DNA of 64,000 bases from Rhexocercosporidium sp. MPI-PUGE-AT-0058 (Eukaryota > Ascomycota > Leotiomycetes > Helotiales), in contig JAGTJL010000016.1 of NCBI GenBank assembly GCA_020746875.1, forward strand, positions 1,612,001 through 1,676,000, given 5' to 3'. The translations under genes were made by a program, and so were the position numbers. The notes beneath the pieces were generated by a model that made no database searches, was not told the origin of the DNA, and saw only the letters and a list, made by a program, of their open reading frames with translations. Positions 44,132 to 55,545 of the stretch are shown here, one piece after another (position 1 is the first letter of the stretch; each line of letters opens with the position of its first letter).

Positions 44132-45974
44132 ATGTCTTCCCAGACCCAAGCTCCATCCCAACCAGAACCCCAAGCTCCGCCACCACAGCCTTCTACAACG
44201 ACCGCGGCAGATGCGAAGGCTTATTATGGGTACCTGTTTGAAGCAGACAAGAAGCCGACAAAAGTGCTGGATGCGCTGCTGCGTGGCATAGCGACGTATA
44301 TCGTGAGTAGCGGGGTCATGTAGATGGAGATAGGGAGGAGGCTGATGAGATGCAGAGCGAGTCGGTAGGAAATACAGACGAGAAGAATTTGACGCCAGAT
44401 AAGTTGGCCAGCTTCTACAAGGCTGTGGGAGGGAACTATGACTGTATGTCCATACTTCATGCATCTGCAAGGCTACAACAACTGACATTTGTACCACAGC
44501 CCTCTTCGTTGAAGTCCCTCACCCCTCCATATCCTGGATATACGCCTCCATAGGCTGCCAACATACCCTACAACCGACTATAAACGACTTCTCCCCTCCT
44601 ACCGTTCCAGCCCTCACGCAGAAAGGCTTCGTACGCTGGCAGAGCATCGAAATCCTGCTCGGACCAGAAGAACATGTCCCTTTCATCCAAAATGCGATCC
44701 GCCTCTTCCCCATCTTCAACCCCCTCACAGGTCTACCTTTCCCCCTCCCTGTCCCACAAGAAGCCTTCCCCCTCGTCCCCGACGTCGAGATAGCGAAGTG
44801 GCACGACAAATGCGCACAAGAACTACGACAGAGAGCCTCTCCATCCGAAGACGAGAACCGCCCTCATCTACCCCCTCGACCAAAAGTGCAGGCCGGATAT
44901 ACACATGTGCGACCGCCTCGACCACGCGTCGAGCCTGATTACTTCGAGCCGAAATCGATGCGCGGCCCAGGCGGACGACCGATGGCATACCACCACGTCT
45001 CTAGCACTGGCGTACGAGGTACCGTGCCTGTTCCTGTTAGACCGGGCCTATCGCGATCGCCATCACATCGCGCAAGACAGTTCCTGGCGCCGGAAGATCC
45101 AGCGGCGCGGGCGGGGAGAGGTCGCAGGGCTAGCTTCCCCGAGAATTCCATTCCGAGTCCTGTAGACTCGCCGGTTCCTCCGCCGGTGCATAGGGAGGAT
45201 CATACGAGGCGACATAGTCATCCTCGACATGCGAGGCGAGGGAGTATGAGTGAGGACGCCAGTAGTAGCGAAGATGGGAGTCCTGGGACCCCTATTGCGG
45301 AGAGGAGGAGGATACGTAGGAGCCATGTGCATGAGCGACAGGGACCTACACCGCCGGTTGCGGTTAGGTATTCAATGGCGGGTGAACCTACCGATCAGAG
45401 ACGCGCGAGGGAGAGGGAGCGTGGGAGGGACAAAGAGGAGGAGGAGGAGGGGAGGAAACGGAGGAGTTTCCCGAGTATTCCGATTGATATCACGGGCAAG
45501 CTTTCAGCGCCTTTCTTGTTGGGTAAGAGAGATCGGGAGAGGGATCGCGAGAGGGCTAAGCCGAGGAGCAGTAGTAGGAGTGGAGGCAGTGGGGGAAATG
45601 TTCGCTGGAAAGACTTGGATGGTGATGCGGTCAAGGAGCTGTGGAGGAGTACTAGCGGTGGGAGTTTGGAAGAGGATGTGGGAAATGGAGGACGCTTTAG
45701 AGATGATAGGAAAAGAGAGTATAAGAGAAGGGACAGGGATAGGGATAGAAGTCAGAGAGGGAGTTATGAGGATGAGGGGAGGTCGAGTGGGCAAGAGGGG
45801 AGGCATAGACATAGAGAGAGGGACCGCGAGGCGGTTGTTAATGGGCGGGTGCCACCTCCTGTGCCTGATGGGAGGAGTTTCAGGGAGAGGGATAGGGATA
45901 GAGAGAGAGGGGACAGAAGGTATGTTAGTCCTGTGAGGGGCGTCGATGGGAGGAGGTACCCTGCTCATACGTGA
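44132..45974 (+). CDS. DUF7514-type fungal protein with a long Arg/Asp/Glu/Ser tail
   Basis: Three exons, 44132-44302, 44356-44443 and 44500-45974, give 577 residues; both introns are short (53 and 56 nt). The N-terminal 175 residues are folded and well conserved in type: KAYYGYLFEADKKPTKVLDA, LASFYKAVGGNYD, then VEVPHPSISWIYASIGCQHT and WQSIEILLGPEEHVPFIQNA. I recognise this as the fungal domain called DUF7514; its function is not known. The rest is disordered, first Pro/Arg/Ser-rich, then a mixed-charge tail full of RD, RE and RS dipeptides like those of splicing or mRNA-binding factors. The coding strand of the tail is strongly purine-rich (about 45400-45950). Confidence 0.75.
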
Positions 45975-46365
45975 GCGGGTGGGTATAGGGGATTGATGGA
46001 TAGAGAATCATGATTTACGATAGCGACCTGCGAATGATACCGCATGAGATATGATACGAGTACATGAAATGGAATGAGATTTCCTCTCCACACATGTTTC
46101 CCTCTTTGGCATTTGCTACAAAGATATCAACTTTGTCTGCTGTCTAACCAAAGCTCCTGTATGAGGCGGCCGTCCACTTCCTCTGCGTTACCCTCCTGGT
46201 AGGCACCACCCAGAAACAAGCGAGCGAGTTCCTAGCCAGGTGAACTAAGCGAGAAGTAAACAAGTGCAAAAGGGACCATTCCCAAAAGCCTCAAAACCGT
46301 TTTCTGTTCACTTTCCCCTCTATCCCTACTCACAGACATCTGCCTTGCGTTCTTCTCGCCCACCC
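45975..46365. other. Convergent 3' regions, no gene seen
   Basis: Between the DUF7514-type gene and the BTB gene; nothing recognised. Confidence 0.6.
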
Positions 46366-47145
46366 TCACCAGATCTCGCCATGAGTCCAAGACGTCCAGG
46401 CAGGCGGATTAAGATACTCCTCAAACTCCCTATCAACACTATACATCTCTTCACAAGCACCATTCAAAGATCCCTCGGAATGCACATGATACCTACACCT
46501 CTTTCTCTCCCACGGAAGCATCTCCCTCCCCGATCTCCGCATAGCTTCATTCCTCATCCCGATAGCCGCCACGTTCGCCATGACATCGCCATTCAACAAC
46601 CCGAGTCTCACGGCTTTAGTCATCGTCTCGGGCGATAGACATGCGTAAATTGTGTCTGCAACTAGTCCTTGCATAGCGGAATTAGGTGTGAAGTTCGTGG
46701 TTATGAAGGGGATGTAGAGTGGGATTTGGGAGTCCGTGGCATGTAGATCGCTGTATTCAGTAATGAGGGTATCAATGATGGTGTTTTGGAAAGAGGGCGC
46801 GCTGAGGTAGTCTCCTAGGCTGTAGGATGAGAGGAGGGAGCAGATTCTGTTGTGTGCCAGGGCGATAGATAGGATGTATTTGTTGGCGACAAGGACGGGA
46901 GATTGAGTTTGGACGGCAGTCGAAGAGCTTGCGACGCTGGAGAGTGATGGTCCCGGTAGGAGGTTCACTGTCTCCTCGATGCTTTCAATGTTGAGCCAGT
47001 GCAGATACACATGCAAGGTCTCCATCTCAACGCCATCCAAGCGAACAATCCGGGTGTTTATCTCGAGCCAAGTGTCTGGAGAGCCAAAGATAGAGCTGAA
47101 GTACTGCGATGTATGGACGAGTAAGCCGGTCTCTACTAAGACTTT
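46366..47145 (-). CDS. BTB/POZ-like protein (N-terminal exon unresolved)
   Basis: The main exon (47145-46366, 259 residues plus stop) begins at a CACTAG acceptor and is open throughout. It starts KVLVETGLLVHTSQYFSSIF, the hallmark strand-helix of fungal BTB domains. It continues with DGVEMETLHVYLHWLNIESI and, after a Ser/Val-rich loop, SLLSSYSLGDYLSAPSFQNT and IIDTLITEYSDL. BTB proteins dimerise and often act as Cullin-3 adaptors, but many fungal ones have no known role. The first exon, with the start codon, should lie within about 47190-47260; several short frames there could serve and I cannot choose. Related copies and relics lie downstream to 59.5 kb. Confidence 0.65.
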   Translation of the reverse strand, partial: KVLVETGLLVHTSQYFSSIFGSPDTWLEINTRIVRLDGVEMETLHVYLHWLNIESIEETVNLLPGPSLSSVASSSTAVQTQSPVLVANKYILSIALAHNRICSLLSSYSLGDYLSAPSFQNTIIDTLITEYSDLHATDSQIPLYIPFITTNFTPNSAMQGLVADTIYACLSPETMTKAVRLGLLNGDVMANVAAIGMRNEAMRRSGREMLPWERKRCRYHVHSEGSLNGACEEMYSVDREFEEYLNPPAWTSWTHGEIW

Positions 47146-49336
47146 CTAGTGACATATTGTATGCCAAAAGTAATCCAGAAGACTGTTCTCCCTGTAAATA
47201 ACAAATAGAGATGATCCAGAGCCCAAGGTCGACATGAAGTGTTCGATATCGCACAGAGATCCATGTTGAAAGAATGGATCCAGGTAAAAGAAGTCATGAT
47301 TAAATAGGCGGATATTGGTAGTCACAGGCAGTATTCAAATGAAAGTAACTGCTGCCGGATGAGCAAGCGAGTGTGCCGCTCGTGAGTGAATCACTTTGAC
47401 GAGTACCGGCTGTGAATAATGAACGACTAGAAATAAGCGCCAAAGTGGTCTAGACTCAGCAGATGAGACTAAGTTTATCACCAAATAAGCTCGAAAATGT
47501 TGCGGAGGACCCAAGACCCCACGCAGCCCGCCTAAAAGTCTCGAGACCAGGGGGCCTTTGTTGTTTGGGTGACTTGACTCCTTGCCGAAGCCAACAAATG
47601 CAACTCATTATTACTAAGAATATTCTATTCTATGCAGAGAAAGATTACAAGGAGATATACAACTTCTTAGACAGCGGGTCCGCAGTATGATAATCTAGGA
47701 CACGCTTAATTGACTCAAAGTCAACAGCGCAGTCGTCAGAAGGCAGGAACTGAAAGATGCTGTAACCAGCTCTTCTCTTCGCCATTGCGCCAATACTATA
47801 TTCTGTATTATAACTCCAAGCAATATAAATTGGACTTAAAGGACTACTGAGAGAAATATACATAAGTTTCAATTGCTGTCGAGCCGGTGATTTGGCCGCT
47901 GCTCGACTGATTGTGGGCGTGACCTCAGGCCTACCGGGTAACAAATTCGCGTCACCTGGCACTGAAAGTAAAAGGTTTTGTTGGGATTGATTTGGTTGCT
48001 CCTTTGGCCATCAATTTGAAAGATTCCACGAACATTGAGTCATGCAAATGGTCTCCCCATGGTGATCAGCGTCTCTGAGAATGAGCGTCCTACGCACCAC
48101 AACGTGCCACTGACCAACTCCCGCACGATATCAGCAATTCAATGAGAATATGGAGGAAATTATCATAGAACCGAGCCACCAAACAAAGAGCAAGTCGTTG
48201 AATCGCAAAAGCGAGTATCTCCAGAACCCCAAGCAATCTCCTGAAACGTACACCACATCGCTCTGTTGACAGATGACATGTGAAAACGAAGAGAATTGCG
48301 AAGATGGTAAGCTAAATCGCATTTAGTACAGGTCAATTGTCATCAAATAGGTGGTGAAATTCACAAGGTCAGACTAGGTTGCCTTGGGTGCAAGATAATT
48401 GAGCAGGCTTGTCTAGGTGGGTGTGGCAGACGCGGAGGTCTCGCTCTTAAAGATACTTGGCTCTCTTTGGCTCATGAACTAGACCCTAATTAGTACTACT
48501 TACAGCAAATGTTTGTCATAAATCAAATATGAGACATATCAACAGTTTTGGAATGAGGAAATCGGACCATTTGATGAGACTCGTTATTATCTCTATTGTT
48601 GAGTCTGGCTCCCATGATCACCGAGAAGTCTGATGCAACGTATAATATGCTCCTTAAGTTTGCTATCATCCAGCAAACACTGGAACTATAGGCAAATAAG
48701 TATGAAGTCCCGATATCGGTACTCGTGGCAGGATCACAATATCGGCGGGAGTGATATGAGAAAATATTTTGCTTTATTTGTATGGGAACGGACCGCATGA
48801 AGCCTCTTTAGATGATATAGTTTCGTTCAACAGCTTGTTGCCATGCATGCTGAATGCGACTTCATGTAGCTAGGAGAACATCAATGCTATCCCTTTTTGA
48901 AAAAGATGTACATCGTGATTGTGGCAGTATTCATTGCCCATACCTCCCTTCAGATGTCGTCGTGTCAATAGGGTAAAAAAAAATATGGACCCATTAGCTT
49001 CAAGTCAGGTCATGTTATTTTGGTTGAGCCTAGGACCATAGTCTGGAAGACCACACCCTAAGTGCTCTTTACACCGCGAATGTTGAATTACACGGTATCG
49101 AGAACCTCCGAGGTTGGCCAAGGCACTTGTTATTGTATGGCTTGGTGTGGGTGTCTCAACTGTACATCTTTTACTTCGACTTTTTTCTTAACCTTTGGTA
49201 ATTTATCAATGCAAAGGTATTCATCGGCCTCGTTGGGATGCTCGTGATGCTCGCACTGGCTTTCCTGCTCCTACGGGCGCTTAAACTTCAAGGTCGTACT
49301 ATGTACTGTAGCTGCTAGACTGCCTTCATGCTGGGC
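47146..49336. other. Gene-poor region, probable first exon of the BTB gene at its left end
   Basis: Apart from the likely BTB start near 47190-47260, no gene is seen. The frame at 47645-47962 (minus) has no recognisable domain. Confidence 0.5.
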
Positions 49337-49689
49337 TTAGCCATGTCTTTCGAGAAGTCTCTCATTCCTAGAGGTAGACATATCGTTCCAGAGAGGATGA
49401 TCGGACTGAATATCGAGGAAGCGGGCTTGAAGCATGTATCGACGGAGATGAGAGCCTTGTGGAGTATCGATGTACACCTGCTCAATGATGTCGACGTTAA
49501 AAAGGGAGAGCCAGCCAGTTCGGAGATACTTGACATCGGTCCTGGAGAGCAAAAAGTCGATAGTTGCATTTTTGAAGTTTGTAGCCATGAAAATTTCTCA
49601 TTGTCTTCGATATCGCTAGTGTGGATCCAAGCTAAGAAGATCGGAAATATGACCGAGTATTCCTCTTCTAGAGTAATTGTGTTTGTCAT
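49337..49689 (-). pseudogene. BTB-family relic, frameshifted and internally deleted
   Basis: One frame carries SVIFPIFLAWIHTSDIEDNE, which lines up with IAIFLTWLATGDIERC of the copy at 57.7 kb. A few codons later a different frame carries FKNATIDFLLSRTDVKYLRT and VDIIEQVYIDTPQGSHLRRY, matching its FKNAAMNLLIEASETLLI and IQELETVYETTQKGSGLRK. The segment between them (about 50 residues) is missing and the two parts are out of frame, so this is a broken copy. Confidence 0.6.
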
Positions 49690-51634
49690 TCCACTTTCCT
49701 AATGTAGTTTGCATATAAAGTTTAAAGAACTCGGATTGCTCGTAGACTATACTCTTTTAGAGTTTAGACTAACATTTCGATTTTAGTCTCGCTGACTATA
49801 ACACGTAACTATTGTTGGAAGCTCTCTCTACGCATCTGATTAGCATACGTGTTAGTTTAATGTTATGAGAAAGTCAACTTACATTGAGAGCATGGCTCTC
49901 TTGGTGGCGCGCTCTGAAGTCACCCTTGTTACAGCGTTGCTGGGGCTGAAGATGCTTGATGAAACCGATGGTGCCTTTAAGGTAATATGCTCTTGCGATA
50001 CTTTGTGTCAAATTAGCAGCAAAAGCTCAAGGAGGATTGAGTTGCATGCTATTGAGGTGAGAGTGTTAGCTTTTGACGTGAGTGAGACCTCAGGCAATGG
50101 TATAATGTCATAGGTCAGCGGCAGAAGCAACCGACTGTGGAATAGGTAAGTCTAATTGAAGACAAAAAATGACTCGATTGATGAGAACTAGCACGAGTAA
50201 GGCTTTTTGTCTTGTCAAATATGAGGGCTGCAGGGTTGTAAATAAGAGGAATGGCTCAACAGCAGGCCAACTAACCGAGGAGAATCTCTCGATTAGGAAG
50301 GAACAACGTCAATTGCTGCCCCGAATACACAAAGGAGACATAAATGAGATGTCGATGATGAGTTTGCTTGTTTCACTCTAGAAAGAAACACGTTTGGACG
50401 CTTCCTCGGTAGACTAGATTGAGTCAGCCTCGAAGTGGGCTCGTACTTGGTCCATCCTTCAAGGAACAAAATTTCGTGTTCTCGCAATACCCCTGGTTTT
50501 AATTTCCTTTGCGACTCGTCAAGCATTGAAGCTATGTTATGGGAAGTCTATTCATCCTCGAATCAAATTCTACGTCGAAATTGCCAACAACATTCGGCAA
50601 AGTTGGGCTTCGCGTGTGTCCCAATTGCTATCTTTCTCTATGAGCCTATAGAAGTGGCATACAAGTATTGTCTTTGCGGGATTTGGGAACCAAACCGACA
50701 ACAGATAAATATTTAAGCCGTGCCACTCGCTTGCTGACAAGTTTCGGCTCATGTTCCCTCATAAATCGGTACTTTTGTAAATAACAAGTTTAAAGTTCTG
50801 GTTAGCTCGGCTCGGCTCGGTTGCTGAGTAATCATAGAATTCAAACTCCACCTCTTCTCATCCAAATCTTCCTCTTTTTGTAAACACCACATCGCGATCA
50901 TGGCTATCTCCTTTGTCCATAACCATCAGGTGCTATCCTGTTCATCCAAGTTGTATGAGCCAGTACTCTATATATTTATCAGAGATGTCTGATTTTAGTT
51001 GCTTTGTTCGTCACTGCATCAGGTCTGCGATATTCGTGCCGTCCGCGTGACCACCAGCAAGGGGGAAAATACCAAGGCTGAAGGATTCTCGTGGCGTTCA
51101 AGATCGAACAAACCCCAGCAGCCTTCGGTTTCAGGCGTGCTAGGCCTTACGCCAGCCTGGGTAGCGATTTTGAAGCCCAATCAACGCTCGCATGTGCCCA
51201 ACTAGACCCTTACGACTTTCAATCAAGACTTCAGATAGACCATCAAGTATCTTTCAATATTATCTGTGCACGTCTGCATCGTGAGGTTAGAAGTAACTTG
51301 GTAGGCAGATTGTGGGTCTTTTTAGGTGCGCTAACTACTTTAGCTCTCCATTTTCTGCACCGCTTCCTTGCCTCTTCAGTTGTACACTTTTGCGATTGCT
51401 GTCTCACAAAGTTCATCATGGCTTCTCGATATATGCTTTCGTCCCTGTTAACTTTTCAAGTAACTGCTCTTGTGGACAATCATTTGCGAGACAAACGAAT
51501 TTGAGAAGGCCAGCCAAGTGGCTATGTATATTCAATATTTATGAGAATAAGAAGTATATACAGAAGCGTGTGTCTTGCCTGGAGATTTGTCATATTGGCT
51601 AGCCAGGCCATTTGTCACGATTCGACTCCAACCT
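49690..51634. other. Gene-poor region, no gene seen
   Basis: AT-rich, with several short frames (49865-50113, 50435-50716, 51091-51504) that show no domain or plausible splicing. Confidence 0.5.
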
Positions 51635-52577
51635 CTAGCAAGCTGGGAGAGTAGCGAGCTTTCCTTGGGCACCCAAGCAAGAACTCGTCGTGGAGACCTT
51701 TGGCGACTCAATTTTCTCAGACTTGTCAACGCCCTTGAACTCCTGACAGACGTGGTGGACGTTAGATCCGCAAGATCCGGAGATAGTGGCAGTGTCACCT
51801 ATTCCGAGTTAGCCTAAGCACATGAGGCTAGGGGATCAATGAACTTGCCGTAGTTGCTGTTGATTCCAACGACATCAGAGGTGATGGATTTGGCTCTGAG
51901 GCCGGTGATGATTACCTTTCGTGGTCCTCCGTTGCTGGAGCAGTTACCGCTATTCGAGATTTAATATGATTAATTTTCAATGTCCAGGGATCAGAAAAAG
52001 GATCGGAACCAAGATTCCAGACTCTTGGGAATTTTAGAGTGAGAAAACACGTACCATGCACGATAAACCTTTCCAGCCCCGGTGACAGTGTAGTCCTTGA
52101 TGGTAACCGTGCCCCTTCCGTTGTGTTGGACAACTTTATCCTTAGCAGCATTGGCTCCACCTCCCTGGATCAAGACATCACCCGTGCCGAGCAGGGAAAT
52201 AGCATCTAGTAGAGTCAGTTACAAGACGCCCCAAAAGGTATCTAGTAAATACCTTCGCAGACGTCACGGAACCAAACGTTGATAAGAGTGCACGCAGCCT
52301 TGCAGTGAACACCCTCAAGTTGGTTCGCTCCAATGATAACGTTCTTGAGAGTTGCGCCTGCTGCAAGAATGAAGACAGCAGATTCACTTCCAGTATCGGC
52401 ATCAGTGTCACAGGGACGGCCACGGTCGAATTCCTTGTTTCCCATATCGACTGTTCCCGAGATTGCGCTGGGCGAAGAGAGGGAGACAATGTTTCCGACT
52501 CTGGTTGGGATGTTGAGAGTCTGAGCAGAGGTTAGGGTGGCCAAGACGGCGGCGGCGATAGTAGCTGAGAACTGCAT
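51635..52577 (-). CDS. Secreted pectate lyase, polysaccharide lyase family 3
   Basis: Cleaves de-esterified pectin by beta-elimination outside the cell. Four exons, 52577-52253, 52205-52055, 51949-51849 and 51798-51635, give 246 residues, the usual PL3 length. The signal peptide is [19 protein letters not shown]. The parallel beta-helix landmarks are in order: [54 protein letters not shown], then [30 protein letters not shown] and [12 protein letters not shown], with conserved cysteines. Intron 3 has a GC donor (GCAAGT) and ends AATAG; the other introns are GT-AG. A TATA box and CreA-type sites lie upstream. The isolated position among BTB relics in gene-poor DNA marks it as accessory. Confidence 0.9.
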
Positions 52578-52676
52578 TGTGAAGCTTTTCGTTGTGGAAG
52601 AACAGGAGTGATTGTTTGAAGAATGTGGAAGTGGATGAAGACGAAAAAGAGAATATTTTTAATGATGGGAGTGTCT

Positions 52677-52682
52677 CTTATA
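52677..52682 (-). promoter_or_regulatory. TATA box of the pectate lyase gene
   Basis: TATAAG on the minus strand, about 100 bases before the ATG at 52577. Confidence 0.5.
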
Positions 52683-52838
52683 TGATATTGTCATCAAGGA
52701 AGAACTCGATGATATCGTGAGGTACAAAGTTACCTCCCAAGTTGCTCTTTCCAACTTTGAAAATTGGAACAATTCACATGAAAGCACCGCCAAGTATGAA
52801 TGCACGGAGAATCTCTCAGACGCACCCACCGCCGATTC

Positions 52839-52844
52839 CCCCGC
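52839..52844 (-). promoter_or_regulatory. Possible CreA carbon-repression site of the pectate lyase gene
   Basis: Reads GCGGGG on the gene strand, matching the SYGGGG consensus of fungal CreA; about 265 bases before the ATG. A second match lies at 53139-53144. A six-base match occurs often by chance, so this rests on the known carbon repression of pectinases. Confidence 0.3.
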
Positions 52845-54754
52845 AATCAGAATATGATAAAAACCCCGACGATGGTGTCAAGGAATGTTGTTCCAGATCG
52901 GGAACGGCATCACGTTCTCGGATCTCGCTTAGTGGTGGTGGAAAATAAGGGGGATGCCAAGTATACCAAGAGGCTTGGCCCTATGTGTGAGTGGAGGAAC
53001 AAATTTTCTTGAGTCCTTCGCTTTGTTTAAAGTTCCCTGAACTGTTTGTGACAGAGTGGGATGGACAAATCTGAGGTTCATCTGACTCGATCATCTTGAA
53101 TAGTATTAGTCCTTGATGTGACTACAGGGAGGCTCCGCCCCCGCATCAAGCAAGCGAGTATCCTGACAGGCGGACTTTTGCTTTCCACCTCCAGCTTTGC
53201 ATGGATTGATATTTCCCCTGCATTCAAGTACCGCAGAGCTTAGGGAACGGGGTTGTGCGATAGGCGCAATTATATTGTCCGTCAAGAGATATGCCTGCCT
53301 GAGTATGGCCACGAACTCGTGGCTCACTTTACTGACTGGTCTCGGGACCGAAAAACACATTTACCGAGCCTTTAAAGAAAGAACAAGCTTATTTCTCTGT
53401 TTGAGAATGAAGCCAAAGTCCAATTGACTTTCCTCTAGTCAGAAGAATCGAGTGACTCGCTTGACTTTGGCGTTTTCTAGATCAGCTACGCACTCTACTA
53501 TTCTTGGTGACAGAATGTAGAAGGGGGATACTGTAGCGTCGCTAATGAAAGGGCTAAGAGGCTGAAGTTTAGATCTAGAATACTGTACATCTCTGGTGAC
53601 TTCGGGGGCCGAGCTCTGAGGCCTCTGAAATTTAAAAATCTGCTCATTATTGATTGGTAGTTGACCCCTAGAGCTTCTAGGGACCCTTTTATTTAGACTG
53701 AGAAGGTATAGTCGTTCTCGTACTTCCTCACTGTTGAATTGGAGCTCTAATCACGCTAGATATTGACAGTAGAGTGATATTGACGAAATTCAAGCTGTTA
53801 CAGCGAGGTAGATTCATGCTATTGCGGTTTGAGAAATCTGGAGAAGAAAGTTTTTGTATGTCCTTAGCCCGACGAGCGAATTAGAGCTTTCCGATTACTC
53901 AAAGTCTAGCTGGCATACGATAAAGTTTACGCTTAAAATCTTTTAGCCCTGCAATGTGCTTCTATCTAGCAGAGATTCGGGAACACTGTCGTACTACCAG
54001 GACGCATAACCCTGTCAAGCCACGGTTGAGGCTTCGGGATTCGGGGCATTTATTCATATTGGGATGTCGATATCTCAGATGGCTAAGTTATGAGAGTAGC
54101 CACATTCAATTTTTATCAGAGGCTCAGAACAAGGGGTCGAGAACTGCTACCTGCTTTCTGCATAGGACTGAACCTATTGGGGTAAGAATACAAGGCAATA
54201 TCTTAGCCAATTTTCCCACAAACCAACTTTGGATGGTTTGAGTCCCAGGAGAAACCGAGTACCGGTTCTTCCGGTACAATGTTTGCAGCGAATGGTATTC
54301 TTTTGGTAACTAGACTGACTCTAGTCATGATGGGAAGTGACGCGTATGATTATGTTCTATCGATATCCGCACAGACAGGTACGGAAAATTGTAGATATTC
54401 ACGGAAGCAATTGAAACATCATCAAGTGAGGGGTTGATCAGGGTTTTTGAGGTCTGATAGGAATGGCTGCTTTTAACAAAGGCTCTACCACTGACCGAGG
54501 TGAAGTCTAAAGGCAAATATCTCTGTTTTCCACAGCGAGAAAATGGCTCAGTGCTGACAGCGAACAGAACCCAAGGAAATCAATGAATTTGCTAGTAGGG
54601 CACGCTTTCAAAAGTACGAATATCTTAGACGGAAAAATCAAAGCCGGACAGCGATCGGCTCATACTTGTCACCCTCATCCTCATCATACAGCAACATGAA
54701 AGGTGGCAAATTATTCAGTGCTGAACTCAGTACACGAGCATGCCTTTGTTTTGC
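52845..54754. other. Gene-poor region, no gene seen
   Basis: Upstream of the pectate lyase. AT-rich from about 53400 with many short frames and no recognisable domain; composition suggests decayed repeats. Confidence 0.5.
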
Positions 54755-54931
54755 TCAATCCGTCACAACTTTTGCAACCAGATTTCCGGAGCACATTCCA
54801 GTCGACTCAAAGGCAAACACGAACTTGAACAACATCATCGTTGCTTCGGAGAATCTGAACTCGGAGCATCGGAGATACTTCTGAAGGTAGAATTCAACTT
54901 GGTCCTTGTCGATGATGACCATCGAGGGCTT
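54755..54931 (-). pseudogene. BTB-family relic, N-terminal fragment
   Basis: The frame reads KPSMVIIDKDQVEFYLQKYL then RCSEFRFSEAT, which lines up with PLKVIVGKDKVKSYVQKCL and AEYEFFKAA of the copy at 55.3-55.5 kb. After this, similarity stops and a TGA follows at 54755-54757. Only about 35 residues of the domain remain. Confidence 0.5.
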
Positions 54932-55311
54932 TTCTAAGTTTGAACTATTGCAAACTACTAGCAGAAGAGCTTTTTGGATGTATCGTATCGGCTTACTACA
55001 TTCCCGTTCTGATTCTCTTTGCTAGTGAGCTCGTTGCTGTGGATGAAGTCGTGGTTGCTAAAGGTGTAGCGATTACTGAAGCTTTAGCGTTCACAGCCTG
55101 AGTTTTGGTAGACGAATTCATACAAACACATACTCCAAACAGGAAAAATTACCCAAATATACCAATAGATATCATCTTTATAAATTCCGGGGTGTTTTTG
55201 CGAAAATTTCCTAGTGGAAGGAGCACGCGCCGACGTGTCAGAGGAATCGGAGCAAATGTCGTAGGTTTCTTGAGAACTTGAAGACGAGAAACCGATTCTG
55301 ATGGCATGGTG
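54932..55311. other. Intergenic, no gene seen
   Basis: No BTB C-terminal half follows the relic at 55.3 kb here, so that copy is truncated. Confidence 0.5.
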
Positions 55312-55545
55312 TTAATGTAATCGGTAATTACAGTTGGTTATGTCACCGGTGGTCAGGCACATGAGGAAACTCGCAAAGATTTCCCGATCTTCTTTCTCGA
55401 AGGTACCGGTAGTTGTGCAACATGACTCCCAGTGTCTGTTGCAAGCTGCTTTGAAGAACTCATATTCGGCATAGGTCAGGCACTTCTGAACATAGGATTT
55501 GACTTTGTCCTTGCCAACGATGACCTTCAAAGGGAGATCAAAGCT
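55312..55545 (-). pseudogene. BTB-family fragment, open but truncated
   Basis: Reads FDLPLKVIVGKDKVKSYVQK, then YAEYEFFKAACNRHWES and FASFLMCLTTGDITNC before a TAA at 55312. These match the first half of the 57.7-kb copy (LKVVVGPNAEEF, SEFFKAACRDQW, IFLTWLATGDIERC). The second half of the domain (LGDVLLAPAFKNA-type) is absent downstream and no start codon is seen, so it is probably a truncated copy. A short donor-like GTAATT near the end leaves some doubt. Confidence 0.5.

Noticed and set aside
47645..47962. 105-codon minus frame, considered as another BTB relic
   Set aside because: None of the FFKAAC, TGDI or FKNA motifs is present.
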